Below, piece by piece: positions 44,751 to 54,318 of a stretch of 64,000 nt of DNA. Positions within the stretch are counted from its first letter, which is position 1, and every line of letters starts with the position of its first letter. The notes below the pieces were generated by a model, which was given only the letters and a program-made list of their open reading frames with translations, searched no databases and was not told the DNA's origin. This DNA comes from Niallia sp. Man26 (GTDB lineage: Bacteria > Bacillota > Bacilli > Bacillales > Cytobacillaceae), in assembly GCF_022049065.2 (NCBI RefSeq), contig NZ_CP095743.1, positions 3,823,077 to 3,887,076 on the forward strand. Reading direction: 5' to 3'. Position numbers and translations under genes: made by a program.

Positions 44751-45200
44751 TTAGCTTAATTCTTTTACATGCACATTTAGTGTAGCAGATACCTCTTGAT
44801 GAAGCTTCACAGGAACCTTCGTTACCCCTAATGAACGAATAGCATCATTTAATTCTATTTTACGCTTATCGATTTTGATTTTATGCTTTTTATTCAACTC
44901 ATCAGCAATTTGTTTGCTAGTAATTGAACCAAATAGTCTGCCGCCTTCTCCTGATTTTGCCGTTAGCTCAACAGTAATTTGTTCCATTTTTCCTTTTAAT
45001 ACTTTTGCTTCTGCTAACTCATCAGCAGCTTGTTTTTCTTCTTTTTTCTTTTGAGCATTTAATGTGCTGACAGCTGCTGAGTTTGCTTCAACAGCAAGTC
45101 CTTGCTTTAATAGGAAGTTATGTGCATAACCGTCTGCCACATTTTTTACTTCGCCTTTTTTCCCTTTACCTTTAACGTCTTTTAAAAAGATTACTTTCAT
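44751..45200 (-). CDS. rplI: 50S ribosomal protein L9
   Basis: A 149-residue L9 protein with the usual N-terminus [20 protein letters not shown], a long linker helix rich in Lys and Glu, and the C-terminal domain ([18 protein letters not shown]). L9 binds 23S rRNA domain V near the L1 arm. Its start overlaps the gdpP end by 4 bases. Confidence 0.97.
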   Translation of the reverse strand: MKVIFLKDVKGKGKKGEVKNVADGYAHNFLLKQGLAVEANSAAVSTLNAQKKKEEKQAADELAEAKVLKGKMEQITVELTAKSGEGGRLFGSITSKQIADELNKKHKIKIDKRKIELNDAIRSLGVTKVPVKLHQEVSATLNVHVKELS

Positions 45201-47170
45201 TCCTTTTTTCTCCCTTCAAAATACTCATCGATTGCCAGCTTCAGCCGCGCTTCTGCTTCTGCCATTGTCATGTTAGAAAGCTGTGTCGCAGCATTAGTCA
45301 AATGGCCGCCGCCTTTGAGGCTTTCCATTATAATCTGGACATTTATTTCCCCTAATGATCTTGCACTGATACCAATCTGTCCATCTCCTCTTGGCGAGAT
45401 GACAAATGACGCATAAATGCCGTCCATCGTCAGTAAGGTGTCTGCTGTTTGCGCGATAAGGACATTATCACTATTTTCATTAGATTGAGCTTTAGCAATG
45501 GCAACGCCAGGTTTATAAAAAATTACATTTTCAATAATTTTAGCCTTTTTCACGTAGTTACTGATATCTTCTTTTAAGAATTTCTGTACTAATACAGTAT
45601 CAGCTCCCTGCCCCCGCAAGTAGGAAGCAGCATCAAAGGTTCTTGCCCCGGTTCTAAGCGTAAAGCTTTTTGTATCAACAATAATTCCTGCTAATAAAGC
45701 AGTTGCTTCAAGCATCTCAATTTTAGCTGTCTTTGGCTGATATTCCAGTAGCTCTGTGACAAGCTCAGCTGTTGATGATGCATATGGCTCCATATAAACG
45801 AGCAGTGGATTATCAATGAACTCTTCTGCTCGCCTGTGATGGTCAATGACGACAACATCTTCAATCTTATGAATAAGCTTTTCCTCAATAACCAATGATG
45901 GTTTATGGGTATCTACGACAACGAGCAAACTTTCCTCTGTATCCATTTCCAGCGCTTGTTCTGGAGTGATGAAACGATCAAACAATGTTTCATGTTTTTT
46001 TATTTCTTCGAGCAGTCTTCTTACACCTAAATCAATTTCATTAGGATTTAAAATAATATAAGCTTCCTTTTTGTTCATCTGAGCTATCTTATGAATACCA
46101 ATGGAAGCACCAATTGCATCCATATCAGGATGCTTATGACCCATGATGAAGACTTTATCACTTGCCGTTATCAATTCTTTTAATGCATGGGATATGACTC
46201 TCGCTCTTACTCTTGTTCTCTTTTCAACAGGGTTTGTTTTTCCGCCATAGAATTTCACTTTTCCATTTGGCTGTTTGATAGCAACCTGATCTCCACCACG
46301 ACCTAGTGCCAAATCTAGACTTGACTGCGCAATCGTTCCTAACTCAGGGAGTGAGGAAACTCCCGAACCAACGCCAATACTTAACGTTAGCTGCACATTT
46401 TGTTTAGAGGTTAACTCTCTCACTTCATCTAAGATTGTGAATTTATCTTTTTCAAGATGCTGCAGAATGTTTTCATTGAATACTGCAAAGAAGCGATCGG
46501 AAGATACCCGTTTCAATAAGACGCCATTGTCTGTTGCCCATTTGTTGAGAATAGAGGTAACACTGTTATTCAAACTGCTGCGAGTCTGATCGTCCATACC
46601 TTGTGTTAGATCATCATAATTGTCTAAAAAGATGATTGCAATTGCAGTTCTTTCATCCTCATACAACTTTTCAATTTCCGTTTGTTCTGTTACATCAAAA
46701 AAGTATAGGAGGCGCTCCTCTTTTTTATGGATAACACGAAACTTACGATTATGAAGCGTAATAATTTCTGTTTCAACCTCTTGCTTAATCAGAGGGATAA
46801 CGGAAGGAGACACATCATATAATGATCTTCCGACTAAGCTGTCTTCTGTAAAACAGTAAGCTAAATATGGATTTGTCCACTCAATAAAGTACTCATCATT
46901 AATGAGCATAATCCCAATCGGCATTTCCATTAATGCTTCTTCTCCGACCTTTTTCACACGGTAGGAAAGGGTCGTAATATATTCTTCTGTTTCCTTTCTT
47001 TGTCGCAAATTCATCTGAATGATGAAATAAAAAGGGATAACAGAAAGGAGTAACCCCACCAAGGCAAAAAGCCAATTATAATAGGAGATGATACCAAGGA
47101 GGATCAGAGTAATGCCAATTAGACAAACTAATGGATAGCGAATTGATCCCTTTTCCAAAAAAGCAGGCAA
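45197..47170 (-). CDS. gdpP: Cyclic-di-AMP phosphodiesterase GdpP (YybT)
   Basis: A 657-residue membrane phosphodiesterase that hydrolyses c-di-AMP to pApA and so controls osmotic and wall homeostasis. Two N-terminal TM segments (residues about 13-52) are followed by a PAS domain, a degenerate GGDEF domain, and a DHH/DHHA1 catalytic part with [25 protein letters not shown] and, near the end, [12 protein letters not shown]. It is translated together with rplI. Confidence 0.95.
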   Translation of the reverse strand: MPAFLEKGSIRYPLVCLIGITLILLGIISYYNWLFALVGLLLSVIPFYFIIQMNLRQRKETEEYITTLSYRVKKVGEEALMEMPIGIMLINDEYFIEWTNPYLAYCFTEDSLVGRSLYDVSPSVIPLIKQEVETEIITLHNRKFRVIHKKEERLLYFFDVTEQTEIEKLYEDERTAIAIIFLDNYDDLTQGMDDQTRSSLNNSVTSILNKWATDNGVLLKRVSSDRFFAVFNENILQHLEKDKFTILDEVRELTSKQNVQLTLSIGVGSGVSSLPELGTIAQSSLDLALGRGGDQVAIKQPNGKVKFYGGKTNPVEKRTRVRARVISHALKELITASDKVFIMGHKHPDMDAIGASIGIHKIAQMNKKEAYIILNPNEIDLGVRRLLEEIKKHETLFDRFITPEQALEMDTEESLLVVVDTHKPSLVIEEKLIHKIEDVVVIDHHRRAEEFIDNPLLVYMEPYASSTAELVTELLEYQPKTAKIEMLEATALLAGIIVDTKSFTLRTGARTFDAASYLRGQGADTVLVQKFLKEDISNYVKKAKIIENVIFYKPGVAIAKAQSNENSDNVLIAQTADTLLTMDGIYASFVISPRGDGQIGISARSLGEINVQIIMESLKGGGHLTNAATQLSNMTMAEAEARLKLAIDEYFEGRKKE

Positions 47171-47426
47171 AATTTATTCAACTCCTAATATAGTTAATTT
47201 AATATGTATACGGTTGTTTGTTCTTATTATTTACCGTATTTCGATATTTACGAAACAAGGGAATGTACTTTGCATCTTTTAGTATTTCCACTAACCCTTA
47301 TATTCATAAACACGATTTTGCAGCCAATACATATAAAGAATATAGAGATACCCTCTATATCATTTTACTATTTTATAGAAGCTCATTCAAACATATAATT
47401 TGTATAGACTGTATTATATAAGGTAT

Positions 47427-47465
47427 AAAAAAACACATTAGGATTTAACCCTAATGTGTTTTTTT
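47427..47465 (-). terminator. Intrinsic terminator of rpsF-ssb-rpsR
   Basis: AAAAACACATTAGG / CCTAATGTGTTTTT hairpin directly after the rpsR stop, with long T tract. Confidence 0.88.
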
Positions 47466-47466
47466 A

Positions 47467-47724
<258 letters not shown>

Positions 47725-47744
47725 TTATAACTTATTTCCGATTA

Positions 47745-48263
47745 TTAGAACGGTAAGTCATCATCTGAAATATCGATTTGACCGCTATTTGCAAATGGAT
47801 CCTCGTCCATTCTCGTATAATCGTTATTTCTATTTTGGTTTTGAGGTCGCTGATTCTGATAATTATTAGAGCCTCCAAAAGGATTATCTTGTTCCCTTGG
47901 CGCACCATAATTCATGTTGTCATTTCTATTTCCAGAGCTGCTGTTTCTAGGTTCAAGAAATTGAACACTTTCCGCCTGCACTTCTGTTACATAGACACGT
48001 TTCCCATCTTGTCCCTCATAACTGCGCGTTTGAAGTCTGCCGTCAACGCCAGCTAAGCTTCCTTTCTTCAAGAAATTAGCTACGTTCTCTGCAGGTTTCC
48101 TCCAGACTACACAATTGATAAAGTCTGCTTCTCTTTCACCTTGTTGGTTCGTAAAAGTACGGTTGACCGCAAGAGTGAAAGTTGCAACAGCAGCTCCACT
48201 TGGTGTGTATCGCAGTTCAGGATCCTTCGTCAATCGGCCAACAAGAACAACACGGTTCATCAT
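47745..48263 (-). CDS. ssb: Single-stranded DNA-binding protein SsbA
   Basis: A 172-residue SSB with an N-terminal OB fold ([20 protein letters not shown] ... [21 protein letters not shown]), a Gly/Asn/Gln-rich disordered linker and the acidic tip DDDLPF that recruits replication and repair partners. ATG 48263 follows AAGGGAG. A perfect parS site lies 21 bases upstream, in the rpsF-ssb gap. Confidence 0.96.
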   Translation of the reverse strand: MMNRVVLVGRLTKDPELRYTPSGAAVATFTLAVNRTFTNQQGEREADFINCVVWRKPAENVANFLKKGSLAGVDGRLQTRSYEGQDGKRVYVTEVQAESVQFLEPRNSSSGNRNDNMNYGAPREQDNPFGGSNNYQNQRPQNQNRNNDYTRMDEDPFANSGQIDISDDDLPF

Positions 48264-48284
48264 CAGTTTCAACTCCCTTCATCA

Positions 48285-48300
48285 TGTTTCACGTGGAACA
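48285..48300. promoter_or_regulatory. parS site between rpsF and ssb
   Basis: TGTTTCACGTGGAACA, the complement of the classic Bacillus parS TGTTCCACGTGAAACA, lies in the intergenic space of the operon. Confidence 0.85.
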
Positions 48301-48317
48301 TGAATTCATTCTATTTA

Positions 48318-48608
48318 TTATTTAGCTTCTTCTTTAATAACAATATGACGGATAATATCCTCGCTAATTTTAGCTAGACGAGTGAACTCCTCAACTGCTA
48401 CTGGTGCAGCGTTAACTTTCACTAGTTGGTAGTAGCCATCACGGAAATCATTGATTTCGTATGCAAGACGACGTTTACCCCACTCTTTCGCTTCAGTAAC
48501 TTCCGCTCCATTATCAGCAAGAATACCGTTAAAACGCTCAACTAGAGCTTTTTTAGCTTCATCTTCAATATTTGGACGGATGATGTACATAATTTCGTAC
48601 TTTTTCAT
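48318..48608 (-). CDS. rpsF: 30S ribosomal protein S6
   Basis: A 96-residue S6 protein starting [20 protein letters not shown], with core [20 protein letters not shown] and C-terminal [20 protein letters not shown] 48608 is taken because AAAGGAGG lies just upstream; the longer frame runs into the leader. The leader can fold so that this ribosome binding site is paired and carries a CCG next to a small hairpin, as in the S6:S18 autoregulatory motif. Confidence 0.96.
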   Translation of the reverse strand: MKKYEIMYIIRPNIEDEAKKALVERFNGILADNGAEVTEAKEWGKRRLAYEINDFRDGYYQLVKVNAAPVAVEEFTRLAKISEDIIRHIVIKEEAK

Positions 48609-48617
48609 CACTTTCAC

Positions 48618-48653
48618 CTCCTTTTGGTCTAAACGGCCCGATTGGGCAAGGAG
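48618..48653 (-). promoter_or_regulatory. Putative S6:S18 leader structure of rpsF
   Basis: In the transcript CTCCTT pairs with AAGGAG of the rpsF ribosome binding site, enclosing a hairpin GCCC-AATC-GGGC followed by CCG. The S6:S18 complex is known to bind a CCG-containing leader element in many bacteria. Confidence 0.55.
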
Positions 48654-48680
48654 CAATATATACATTACTCACAAGATGAA

Positions 48681-48709
48681 ATTATAGCATATTGAAAAAC
48701 AATTTGCAA
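48681..48709 (-). promoter_or_regulatory. Sigma-A promoter of rpsF-ssb-rpsR
   Basis: On the minus strand -35 TTGCAA, 17-base spacer, -10 TATAAT, upstream of the leader structure. Confidence 0.65.
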
Positions 48710-48754
48710 TGAATACTAAAAAGAATTGCCACAGTTAATGTTTTAAGCAATACT

Positions 48755-49906
48755 TTACGCATATATTCTTTGATCTTCTCTGCTATTCATTATCACTTCT
48801 TCATATTCGCCAATCAAACCGTCAAGTATACTCTCCCAAGATTGGCTTAACGCATATTTCCTGGCTGCTGTACCAAACATATTTCTCATCATTGTTTGAT
48901 TTAATAATTCAATGATAGCAGCAGTGAAATGTTCTGTGCTTTTTGCTGGGCAAATTCTTCCCGTTACACCATCCTCCACCATTTCCTTAACACCGCCTGA
49001 ATTGGAGACGATAGCAGGTGTTCCTGAAGCTAAGGATTCCAGTACGACATTTCCAAATGTTTCAGTTGTGGAAGGAAATACAAATAAATCTGCACTTGCA
49101 TACACCTGTGATAATTCCGCACCTTTTAAATAACCGGTTAAAGTCATATTTTTTCTTTCTGCAGCTTTGCGCTTCCATTCAGGCAAGCATGGTCCGTCTC
49201 CTGCCAGCAGCCAATGAACTCTATTATTCCAGCTTTCAGGGAGGGAATCCATTATCGCTGAAAGGGTGGCTAAATCTTTCTCTGGAGCAAATCTGCCAAC
49301 ATACAAAAGAATATATTCTTCTTGTATATTGTATTTTTCTCTAATGGGTTGGTTTACTGCAATAGGATGGAATTGAGAGCAATCTACCCCTCTTCCCCAT
49401 ATTGACAAGGAATGGAAGCCAAGCTCAGCCAGCTTTGATTTAGTCTCTTTTGAAGGTACAAAGGTTCTTTCTGTGGACTCATGAAACCATTTTAAGTACT
49501 TATGAAGAACAGGCAGCAGCCATGATGCTCGATAATACTCCAAATATTGGTCAAAATGAGTATGGTAGGAGGAAACAACTGGTATGTGAAGTTTTTTAGC
49601 ACAAAACAGGCCGTAGAGCCCCATCATATACGGTGTTGCAATATGTATGATATCTGGGTTAAATTCTTGAACTTTAGCCTTAATCCGTTTAGGGTTTGCT
49701 AATGCGGTCCTACATTCAGGATATAAAAAAACTGGAATGCTAAAAAATTGATTAATATTTGGGTATGCTGGAGTATCCTCCACTTCCGGTGCAAAAATCT
49801 GATATTGAATCTGCCTTTTTTCCAGATGATCTGTTAATCTCTTTAAAGAGTTGGCTACTCCATTCACTTGCGGAAAATAGGTGTCTGTAAAAATTGCAAT
49901 TTTCAC
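48755..49906 (-). CDS. Glycosyltransferase family 4 protein
   Basis: A 383-residue GT-B glycosyltransferase starting KIAIFTDTYFPQVNGVANSL after a GTG start preceded by AAAGGGGG. The N-terminal domain has HIATPYMMGLYGLFCAKKLH and SYHTHFDQYLEYYR. The C-terminal donor domain has YVGRFAPEKDLATLSAIMDS and the motif FPSTTETFGNVVLESLASGT. This pattern is close to diacylglycerol glucosyl- or mannosyltransferases and to teichoic or glycolipid enzymes; the sugar cannot be fixed. It is a single gene between ychF and rpsF. Confidence 0.85.
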   Translation of the reverse strand: MKIAIFTDTYFPQVNGVANSLKRLTDHLEKRQIQYQIFAPEVEDTPAYPNINQFFSIPVFLYPECRTALANPKRIKAKVQEFNPDIIHIATPYMMGLYGLFCAKKLHIPVVSSYHTHFDQYLEYYRASWLLPVLHKYLKWFHESTERTFVPSKETKSKLAELGFHSLSIWGRGVDCSQFHPIAVNQPIREKYNIQEEYILLYVGRFAPEKDLATLSAIMDSLPESWNNRVHWLLAGDGPCLPEWKRKAAERKNMTLTGYLKGAELSQVYASADLFVFPSTTETFGNVVLESLASGTPAIVSNSGGVKEMVEDGVTGRICPAKSTEHFTAAIIELLNQTMMRNMFGTAARKYALSQSWESILDGLIGEYEEVIMNSREDQRIYA

Positions 49907-50114
49907 TTGTGAATCCCCCTTTGGAACATGTATTATGATCCCTCTAAAGAAATGATAGCACCGGTTTGAAAGGGGCATGTAAAGGCACTGTAAAAGTATT
50001 TTCTTTATCACACTGTCGAAATAAGCTTATTATTCATAAGCTATTTTTCTGGACTTTTCCTACTTGCTAAACTCTTTTCCAAGTGCTTGTGTCGAATAAG
50101 CTAAAGAAAATGTA

Positions 50115-50148
50115 AAAAACCGCCCTCACTTGTATAAGGGCGGTTTTT
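50115..50148 (-). terminator. Intrinsic terminator of ychF
   Basis: AAAAACCGCCCT / AGGGCGGTTTTT with a 10-base loop, 20 bases after ychF. Confidence 0.85.
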
Positions 50149-50168
50149 CTCTCATATATATACAGCTA

Positions 50169-51269
50169 TTAAACATTAAAGCGGAAGTGAATAATATCTC
50201 CGTCTTTAACTACGTAATCTTTTCCTTCTAGACGAACTTTACCTGCCTCTTTTGCCGCAACCATATTTCCACTTACCATTAAATCTTCATAAGAAACAGT
50301 CTCTGCTCTAATAAAGCCTCTTTCAAAGTCAGAATGGATGATACCAGCACATTGCGGAGCTTTCATTCCTTGAACAAATGTCCAAGCACGAACTTCTTGC
50401 ACTCCAGCTGTAAAGTATGTTGCTAGACCAAGCAAGTGGTAAGCAGCTCTAATTAGCTGATCAAGACCAGATTCTTCAATGCCAAGCTCTTCAAGGAACA
50501 TTGCTTTTTCTTCCCCTTCAAGCTCTGCAATTTCTTCTTCAATTTTTGCACAGATTACGATTACTTCTGCATTCTCATTAGAAGCAAATTCTCTAACTTT
50601 CTGCACATATTCATTATTATCTGTATCGCCAACCTCATCTTCGCCGACATTTGCCACATAAAGAACTGGCTTGATTGTCAGCAAGTGAAGATTCTTCGCT
50701 AATTTAGCCTGCTCTTCCGTAAATTCAACAGCTCTTGCTGGCTTTTCTTCTTCAAATGCTGCTTTTAGAATTTCAAGAACTTCCAATTCTGCCACTGCAT
50801 CTTTATCTTTTTGTTTAGCCATTTTCCCTACACGGGCAATTCTTTTTTCAACAGATTCTAAATCTGCAAGAATCAATTCTAGATTAATTGTTTCAATATC
50901 GGAAATTGGATCTACTTTTCCAGAAACATGAGTAATATTGTCATCAGCAAAGCAGCGCACCACTTGGCAAATAGCATCTACTTCACGAATATGGGAAAGA
51001 AACTTATTTCCTAAGCCTTCTCCTTTACTCGCACCTTTTACAATTCCAGCAATATCTGTAAATTCAAAAGTTGTCGGTACAGTTTTTTTCGGCTGAACAA
51101 GCTCAGTCAACTTATTTAACCTTGGATCTGGTACCTCTACGATTCCAACATTCGGATCGATTGTACAGAATGGATAGTTTGCAGATTCTGCACCCGCCTG
51201 TGTTATTGCATTAAACAATGTAGATTTACCGACGTTCGGCAATCCAACTATTCCAGCAGTTAACGCCAT
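50169..51269 (-). CDS. ychF: Redox-regulated ATPase YchF (Obg-like)
   Basis: A 366-residue GTPase-fold ATPase with G1 GLPNVGKSTLFN, the NYPFCTIDPNVG segment, G3 DIAGIVKGASKGEGLGNKFL, the YchF-specific variant of the G4 motif and a C-terminal TGS-like domain ending GDIIHFRFNV. It hydrolyses ATP rather than GTP, is associated with ribosomes and responds to oxidative stress. This is full length, in the conserved place between the DUF951 gene and rpsF. Confidence 0.95.
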   Translation of the reverse strand: MALTAGIVGLPNVGKSTLFNAITQAGAESANYPFCTIDPNVGIVEVPDPRLNKLTELVQPKKTVPTTFEFTDIAGIVKGASKGEGLGNKFLSHIREVDAICQVVRCFADDNITHVSGKVDPISDIETINLELILADLESVEKRIARVGKMAKQKDKDAVAELEVLEILKAAFEEEKPARAVEFTEEQAKLAKNLHLLTIKPVLYVANVGEDEVGDTDNNEYVQKVREFASNENAEVIVICAKIEEEIAELEGEEKAMFLEELGIEESGLDQLIRAAYHLLGLATYFTAGVQEVRAWTFVQGMKAPQCAGIIHSDFERGFIRAETVSYEDLMVSGNMVAAKEAGKVRLEGKDYVVKDGDIIHFRFNV

Positions 51270-51421
51270 AATGTCACTCCCTTATAATAAACCTGCTTTT
51301 TATTGAGCAGAAATTAATTTCATTTGTACTATTAAACCTTTACCAATTATAGATTTAACCTTCAAAAAAGACAAGTAGCCATGCTTGTTCGCAAGGTAAA
51401 AATACCTTATTTTCATAAAAA

Positions 51422-51447
51422 AAAGCATGAATCACTCTTCATGCTTT
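51422..51447 (-). terminator. Intrinsic terminator overlapping the end of the DUF951 gene
   Basis: AAAGCATGAA / TTCATGCTTT with a T run on the minus strand; its first arm encodes the last residues and the loop holds the TGA stop. Confidence 0.8.
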
Positions 51448-51629
51448 ACTAACATTTTTTTCATTTTTCTCGCAAACTCTCGCCTTGGAATAAGGACGCT
51501 ATGTTCACAGCCTTCACACTTAATGCGGATATCCATTCCCATCCTAATAATTTTCCAACGATTTGTGCCACAAGGATGTGCTTTTTTCATTTCAACAATA
51601 TCATTGATAGCAAACTCTTTCTGTTCCAT
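51432..51629 (-). CDS. DUF951 small protein (YyzM-like)
   Basis: A 65-residue basic protein typical of DUF951 (FAINDIVEMKKAHPCGTNRW, then DIRIKCEGCEHSVLIPRREF), with three Cys residues that may bind metal. The function is unknown. It lies right after the mechanosensitive channel gene (13 bases) and its last codons form part of the terminator. Confidence 0.85.
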   Translation of the reverse strand: MEQKEFAINDIVEMKKAHPCGTNRWKIIRMGMDIRIKCEGCEHSVLIPRREFARKMKKMLVKHEE

Positions 51630-51642
51630 ATTCCCTCCTGTT

Positions 51643-52503
51643 TTATTCCGGTTTAGAGTACATCATTAATTTCGGATATGGGCTCTCTATTCCATTCTCA
51701 TCAAGGACATTTTTAATTTCCTTCCTTAACGCACGGGCAACTGTATAATGCTGCATTGGCAATGTCTCAGCAACAACTCTTATAACTACCTCTGCTGCCA
51801 TAATGTTTTCAACACCTAAAAGCTCCGGGACACCGACAATTTGTTCATATTTTTCCGGAAATGTTTCAATAAGATCTTTAATAACACTTTCAGCCCTATC
51901 TATATCGCCCTTGTACGCTATGCTGACATCAACAACTGCTTTACTGTTGTTTAATGAGAAGTTTGTTACTTCCATTATACTTCCATTCGGTATAATATTC
52001 ACTTCGCCAGTATAACTTTTTACTTTCGTTGTTCTTAACCCAATTTCCTCCACAACACCTTGAAATTGGCCGATCTGCACAACATCTCCTACAGAAAACT
52101 GGTCTTCAAAAATAATGAAAAATCCAGTAATAATATCCTTCACTAAACTTTGCGCACCAAAACCGACGGCTAAGCCAACAATTCCCGCTCCGGCAAGCAA
52201 TCCCTTCACGTCAATATTCAATGTACCTAAAATCATCATAAAGGCAATAAAATAGATAACGTAGGTAAGGGTATTTTCCAATAGTTTAACTAGTGTAGCT
52301 TCTCTTCTTTCCGATATTCTGAGTGCAGAATGTGTTCTAACCTTAAATATGTTCCGCACAGCAATCTTAGCAACCCTTGTAACAACAACACTTATTAAAA
52401 TGATAATAATAATTTTTAAAGATCCCTGGCCTAAATTTATCCATATATTCTCATCTGTAATAACATCTACACTATCGTTCACTTTTTCTTCTAAATTATC
52501 CAT
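51643..52503 (-). CDS. Small-conductance mechanosensitive channel (MscS family)
   Basis: A 286-residue channel with three hydrophobic segments (residues about 28-48, 75-98 and 105-125) and the pore-lining helix GLLAGAGIVGLAVGFGAQSL, then the MscS beta domain DQFSVGDVVQIGQFQGVVEEI and a cytoplasmic C-terminal domain. It opens at high membrane tension to release solutes. It forms an operon with the DUF951 gene. The name of the Bacillus ortholog is not certain. Confidence 0.9.
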   Translation of the reverse strand: MDNLEEKVNDSVDVITDENIWINLGQGSLKIIIIILISVVVTRVAKIAVRNIFKVRTHSALRISERREATLVKLLENTLTYVIYFIAFMMILGTLNIDVKGLLAGAGIVGLAVGFGAQSLVKDIITGFFIIFEDQFSVGDVVQIGQFQGVVEEIGLRTTKVKSYTGEVNIIPNGSIMEVTNFSLNNSKAVVDVSIAYKGDIDRAESVIKDLIETFPEKYEQIVGVPELLGVENIMAAEVVIRVVAETLPMQHYTVARALRKEIKNVLDENGIESPYPKLMMYSKPE

Positions 52504-52805
52504 AACACACCCCTGCTGCCTCTTTTCTCCCTTTTCAAAAGCCAGATTGTTATTCCTGGCTATTTAGTTTATTTTAACAGGTTCTAATTTTAGTTTGAAG
52601 TAATAACCTACCTGTTATTTTCTAGGTATATTATCACAGATCGACTTGTATGCCCCCTATCTTTCTCCCTCTTTATCAATGGATTTGGCATGAAGATGTA
52701 TAGAAATTAATATATATTCCTATAATGGTATTACTTTTACTTTGAAATAACATATTAAATTGAACAGCTTGCTTATTTATAGTTTCCTAGTGCAAAGGAG
52801 TAGAT
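52504..52805. other. Control region between the mscS and yyaC genes
   Basis: About 300 bases between divergent genes. It should hold both promoters, and a TATAAT lies near 52721-52726, but no full promoter, operator or RNA gene is clear. Confidence 0.5.
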
Positions 52806-53426
52806 TTGATGAGCATCTATACCAATATATTTGATAAAAGTGAACTTCCGATAAGAATCGCCCATAATGAGCAGTTAGCATCCTATAAACTGGCAGACTC
52901 TTTGTATAAACAGTTGCCACCAGCTTCCTCTGCACAGCCAATTGTGTTTGTATGTATTGGCACAGATCGCTCTACAGGTGATTCACTCGGACCACTTATT
53001 GGAACATTATTAGCAGAAAAAAAACTAGGTTCCTTTTTTGTTTATGGCACTTTAAATGAACCTATCCATGCGCTGAACTTAGAAGAAAAGATGATGGAGA
53101 TTCACGAAAAGCATAAAGATCCTTTTATCATTGGGATAGATGCTTGTTTAGGCAGGATGAAAAGTGTTGGTGTCATACATCTAGGGGATGGCCCCGTCAA
53201 ACCTGGAAGTGGAGTTAAAAAGGAATTGCCGCCAGTAGGTAATATTCATATCACTGGAATTGTTAACATAAGCGGCTTTATGGAGTTTCTTGTACTACAA
53301 AATACAAGACTCAGTCTTGTGCTTGAAATGGCTAAAACGATTTCAAAAGGTATTTATCAAAGCAGTCTTCGTTATCGCTATGCTGAAGGACAGGAAGAAT
53401 ACTCTCTTCAAGAACGGCCCATTTAA
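52806..53426 (+). CDS. yyaC: Spore-associated protease-like protein YyaC
   Basis: A 206-residue protein of the germination-protease-related YyaC family: IVFVCIGTDRSTGDSLGPLIGT, then IIGIDACLGRMKSVGVIHLG, PGSGVKKELPPVGNIHITGIVNI. YyaC genes belong to sporulation; the catalytic role is not settled. It is the only plus-strand gene in the core block and is convergent with parB, sharing a bidirectional terminator. Confidence 0.9.
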   Translation: MMSIYTNIFDKSELPIRIAHNEQLASYKLADSLYKQLPPASSAQPIVFVCIGTDRSTGDSLGPLIGTLLAEKKLGSFFVYGTLNEPIHALNLEEKMMEIHEKHKDPFIIGIDACLGRMKSVGVIHLGDGPVKPGSGVKKELPPVGNIHITGIVNISGFMEFLVLQNTRLSLVLEMAKTISKGIYQSSLRYRYAEGQEEYSLQERPI

Positions 53427-53427
53427 C

Positions 53428-53462
53428 AAAAAGAAGAAACCATATTTTGGTTTCTTCTTTTT
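53428..53462. terminator. Bidirectional terminator between yyaC and parB
   Basis: AAAAAGAAGAAACCA / TGGTTTCTTCTTTTT around a 5-base loop, overlapping the parB stop codon. Confidence 0.85.
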
Positions 53463-54318
53463 AAATATCCTCATTACGATCGAGAAGCTGTAAAATTCTA
53501 TCTAAATCATCTTCAGAAAAGAACTCAATCTCAATTTTACCTTTGTTTTTCGTTTGTTTGATATTCACTGTAGTACCGAATCTTTCTCTTAGGAAAGTTT
53601 CTTGTTCCTTTATAAAGACATTCTTTGTTTCTTTCTTTTCTTTCGGTGTTTCACGTGAAACATCTTCGTTCATTTGTTGAATTAAATACTCCAACTGTCT
53701 AACGTTCAAACCATCCTTGACTGTCTTTTCAACAAGCAGTGGCAGCTTATCTTTATTTTTTAATCCTAACAATGCCCTTCCGTGTCCCATTGAAATGGTT
53801 CCATCTGTAATCATCTCTTGAATAGCCGGCGGAAGTGATAGGAGTCTGACATGATTGGCAATATGAGGTCGGCTTTTGCCAAGGCGTTTAGCCAACTCTT
53901 CCTGTGTGAAATTTAATTTTTTCATAAGCAGCTGATAGGCATGTCCTTCTTCTATCGGAGACAAATCTTCACGCTGCAGGTTTTCCAGTACAGCAAGTTC
54001 CATCATTTGCTGTTCAGACAGTTCTCGAATTACTGCGGGAACCACTTCTAAATTAGCTTCTTTTGCCGCACGAAAGCGCCGTTCCCCAACAACAATTTCA
54101 AACCCTTTAATACTTTTACGTACAATGATTGGCTGAAGTATCCCATGTTCCAAGATTGATGCTTTAAGTTCCTCAATTGCCTCTTTCTCGAAAACTTTTC
54201 TTGGCTGATAAGGGTTTGGTCGCAATTCTTTTATATTTAATTCCTTAATTACTTCTTCTTTTTCTACTTCCATGCTCGGAAAAAAAGCGTCAAGACCTTT
54301 CCCTAATCCCTTAGCCAC
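53461..54318 (-). CDS. parB: Chromosome partitioning protein ParB (Spo0J)
   Basis: A 285-residue CTP-dependent clamp that loads at parS and recruits SMC. The N-terminal ParB/Srx domain carries GERRFRAAK, ENLQREDLSPIEEGHAYQLL and an HTH (FTQEELAKRLGKSRPHIANH); the C-terminal part is a dimerisation domain. A perfect parS lies inside its own coding region. The start overlaps the parA end by 8 bases; parA and parB are one operon. Confidence 0.97.
   Translation of the reverse strand: MAKGLGKGLDAFFPSMEVEKEEVIKELNIKELRPNPYQPRKVFEKEAIEELKASILEHGILQPIIVRKSIKGFEIVVGERRFRAAKEANLEVVPAVIRELSEQQMMELAVLENLQREDLSPIEEGHAYQLLMKKLNFTQEELAKRLGKSRPHIANHVRLLSLPPAIQEMITDGTISMGHGRALLGLKNKDKLPLLVEKTVKDGLNVRQLEYLIQQMNEDVSRETPKEKKETKNVFIKEQETFLRERFGTTVNIKQTKNKGKIEIEFFSEDDLDRILQLLDRNEDI
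53647..53662. promoter_or_regulatory. parS site inside parB
   Basis: Perfect TGTTTCACGTGAAACA encoding part of DVSRETP, as in B. subtilis spo0J, which also holds a parS. Confidence 0.9.
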
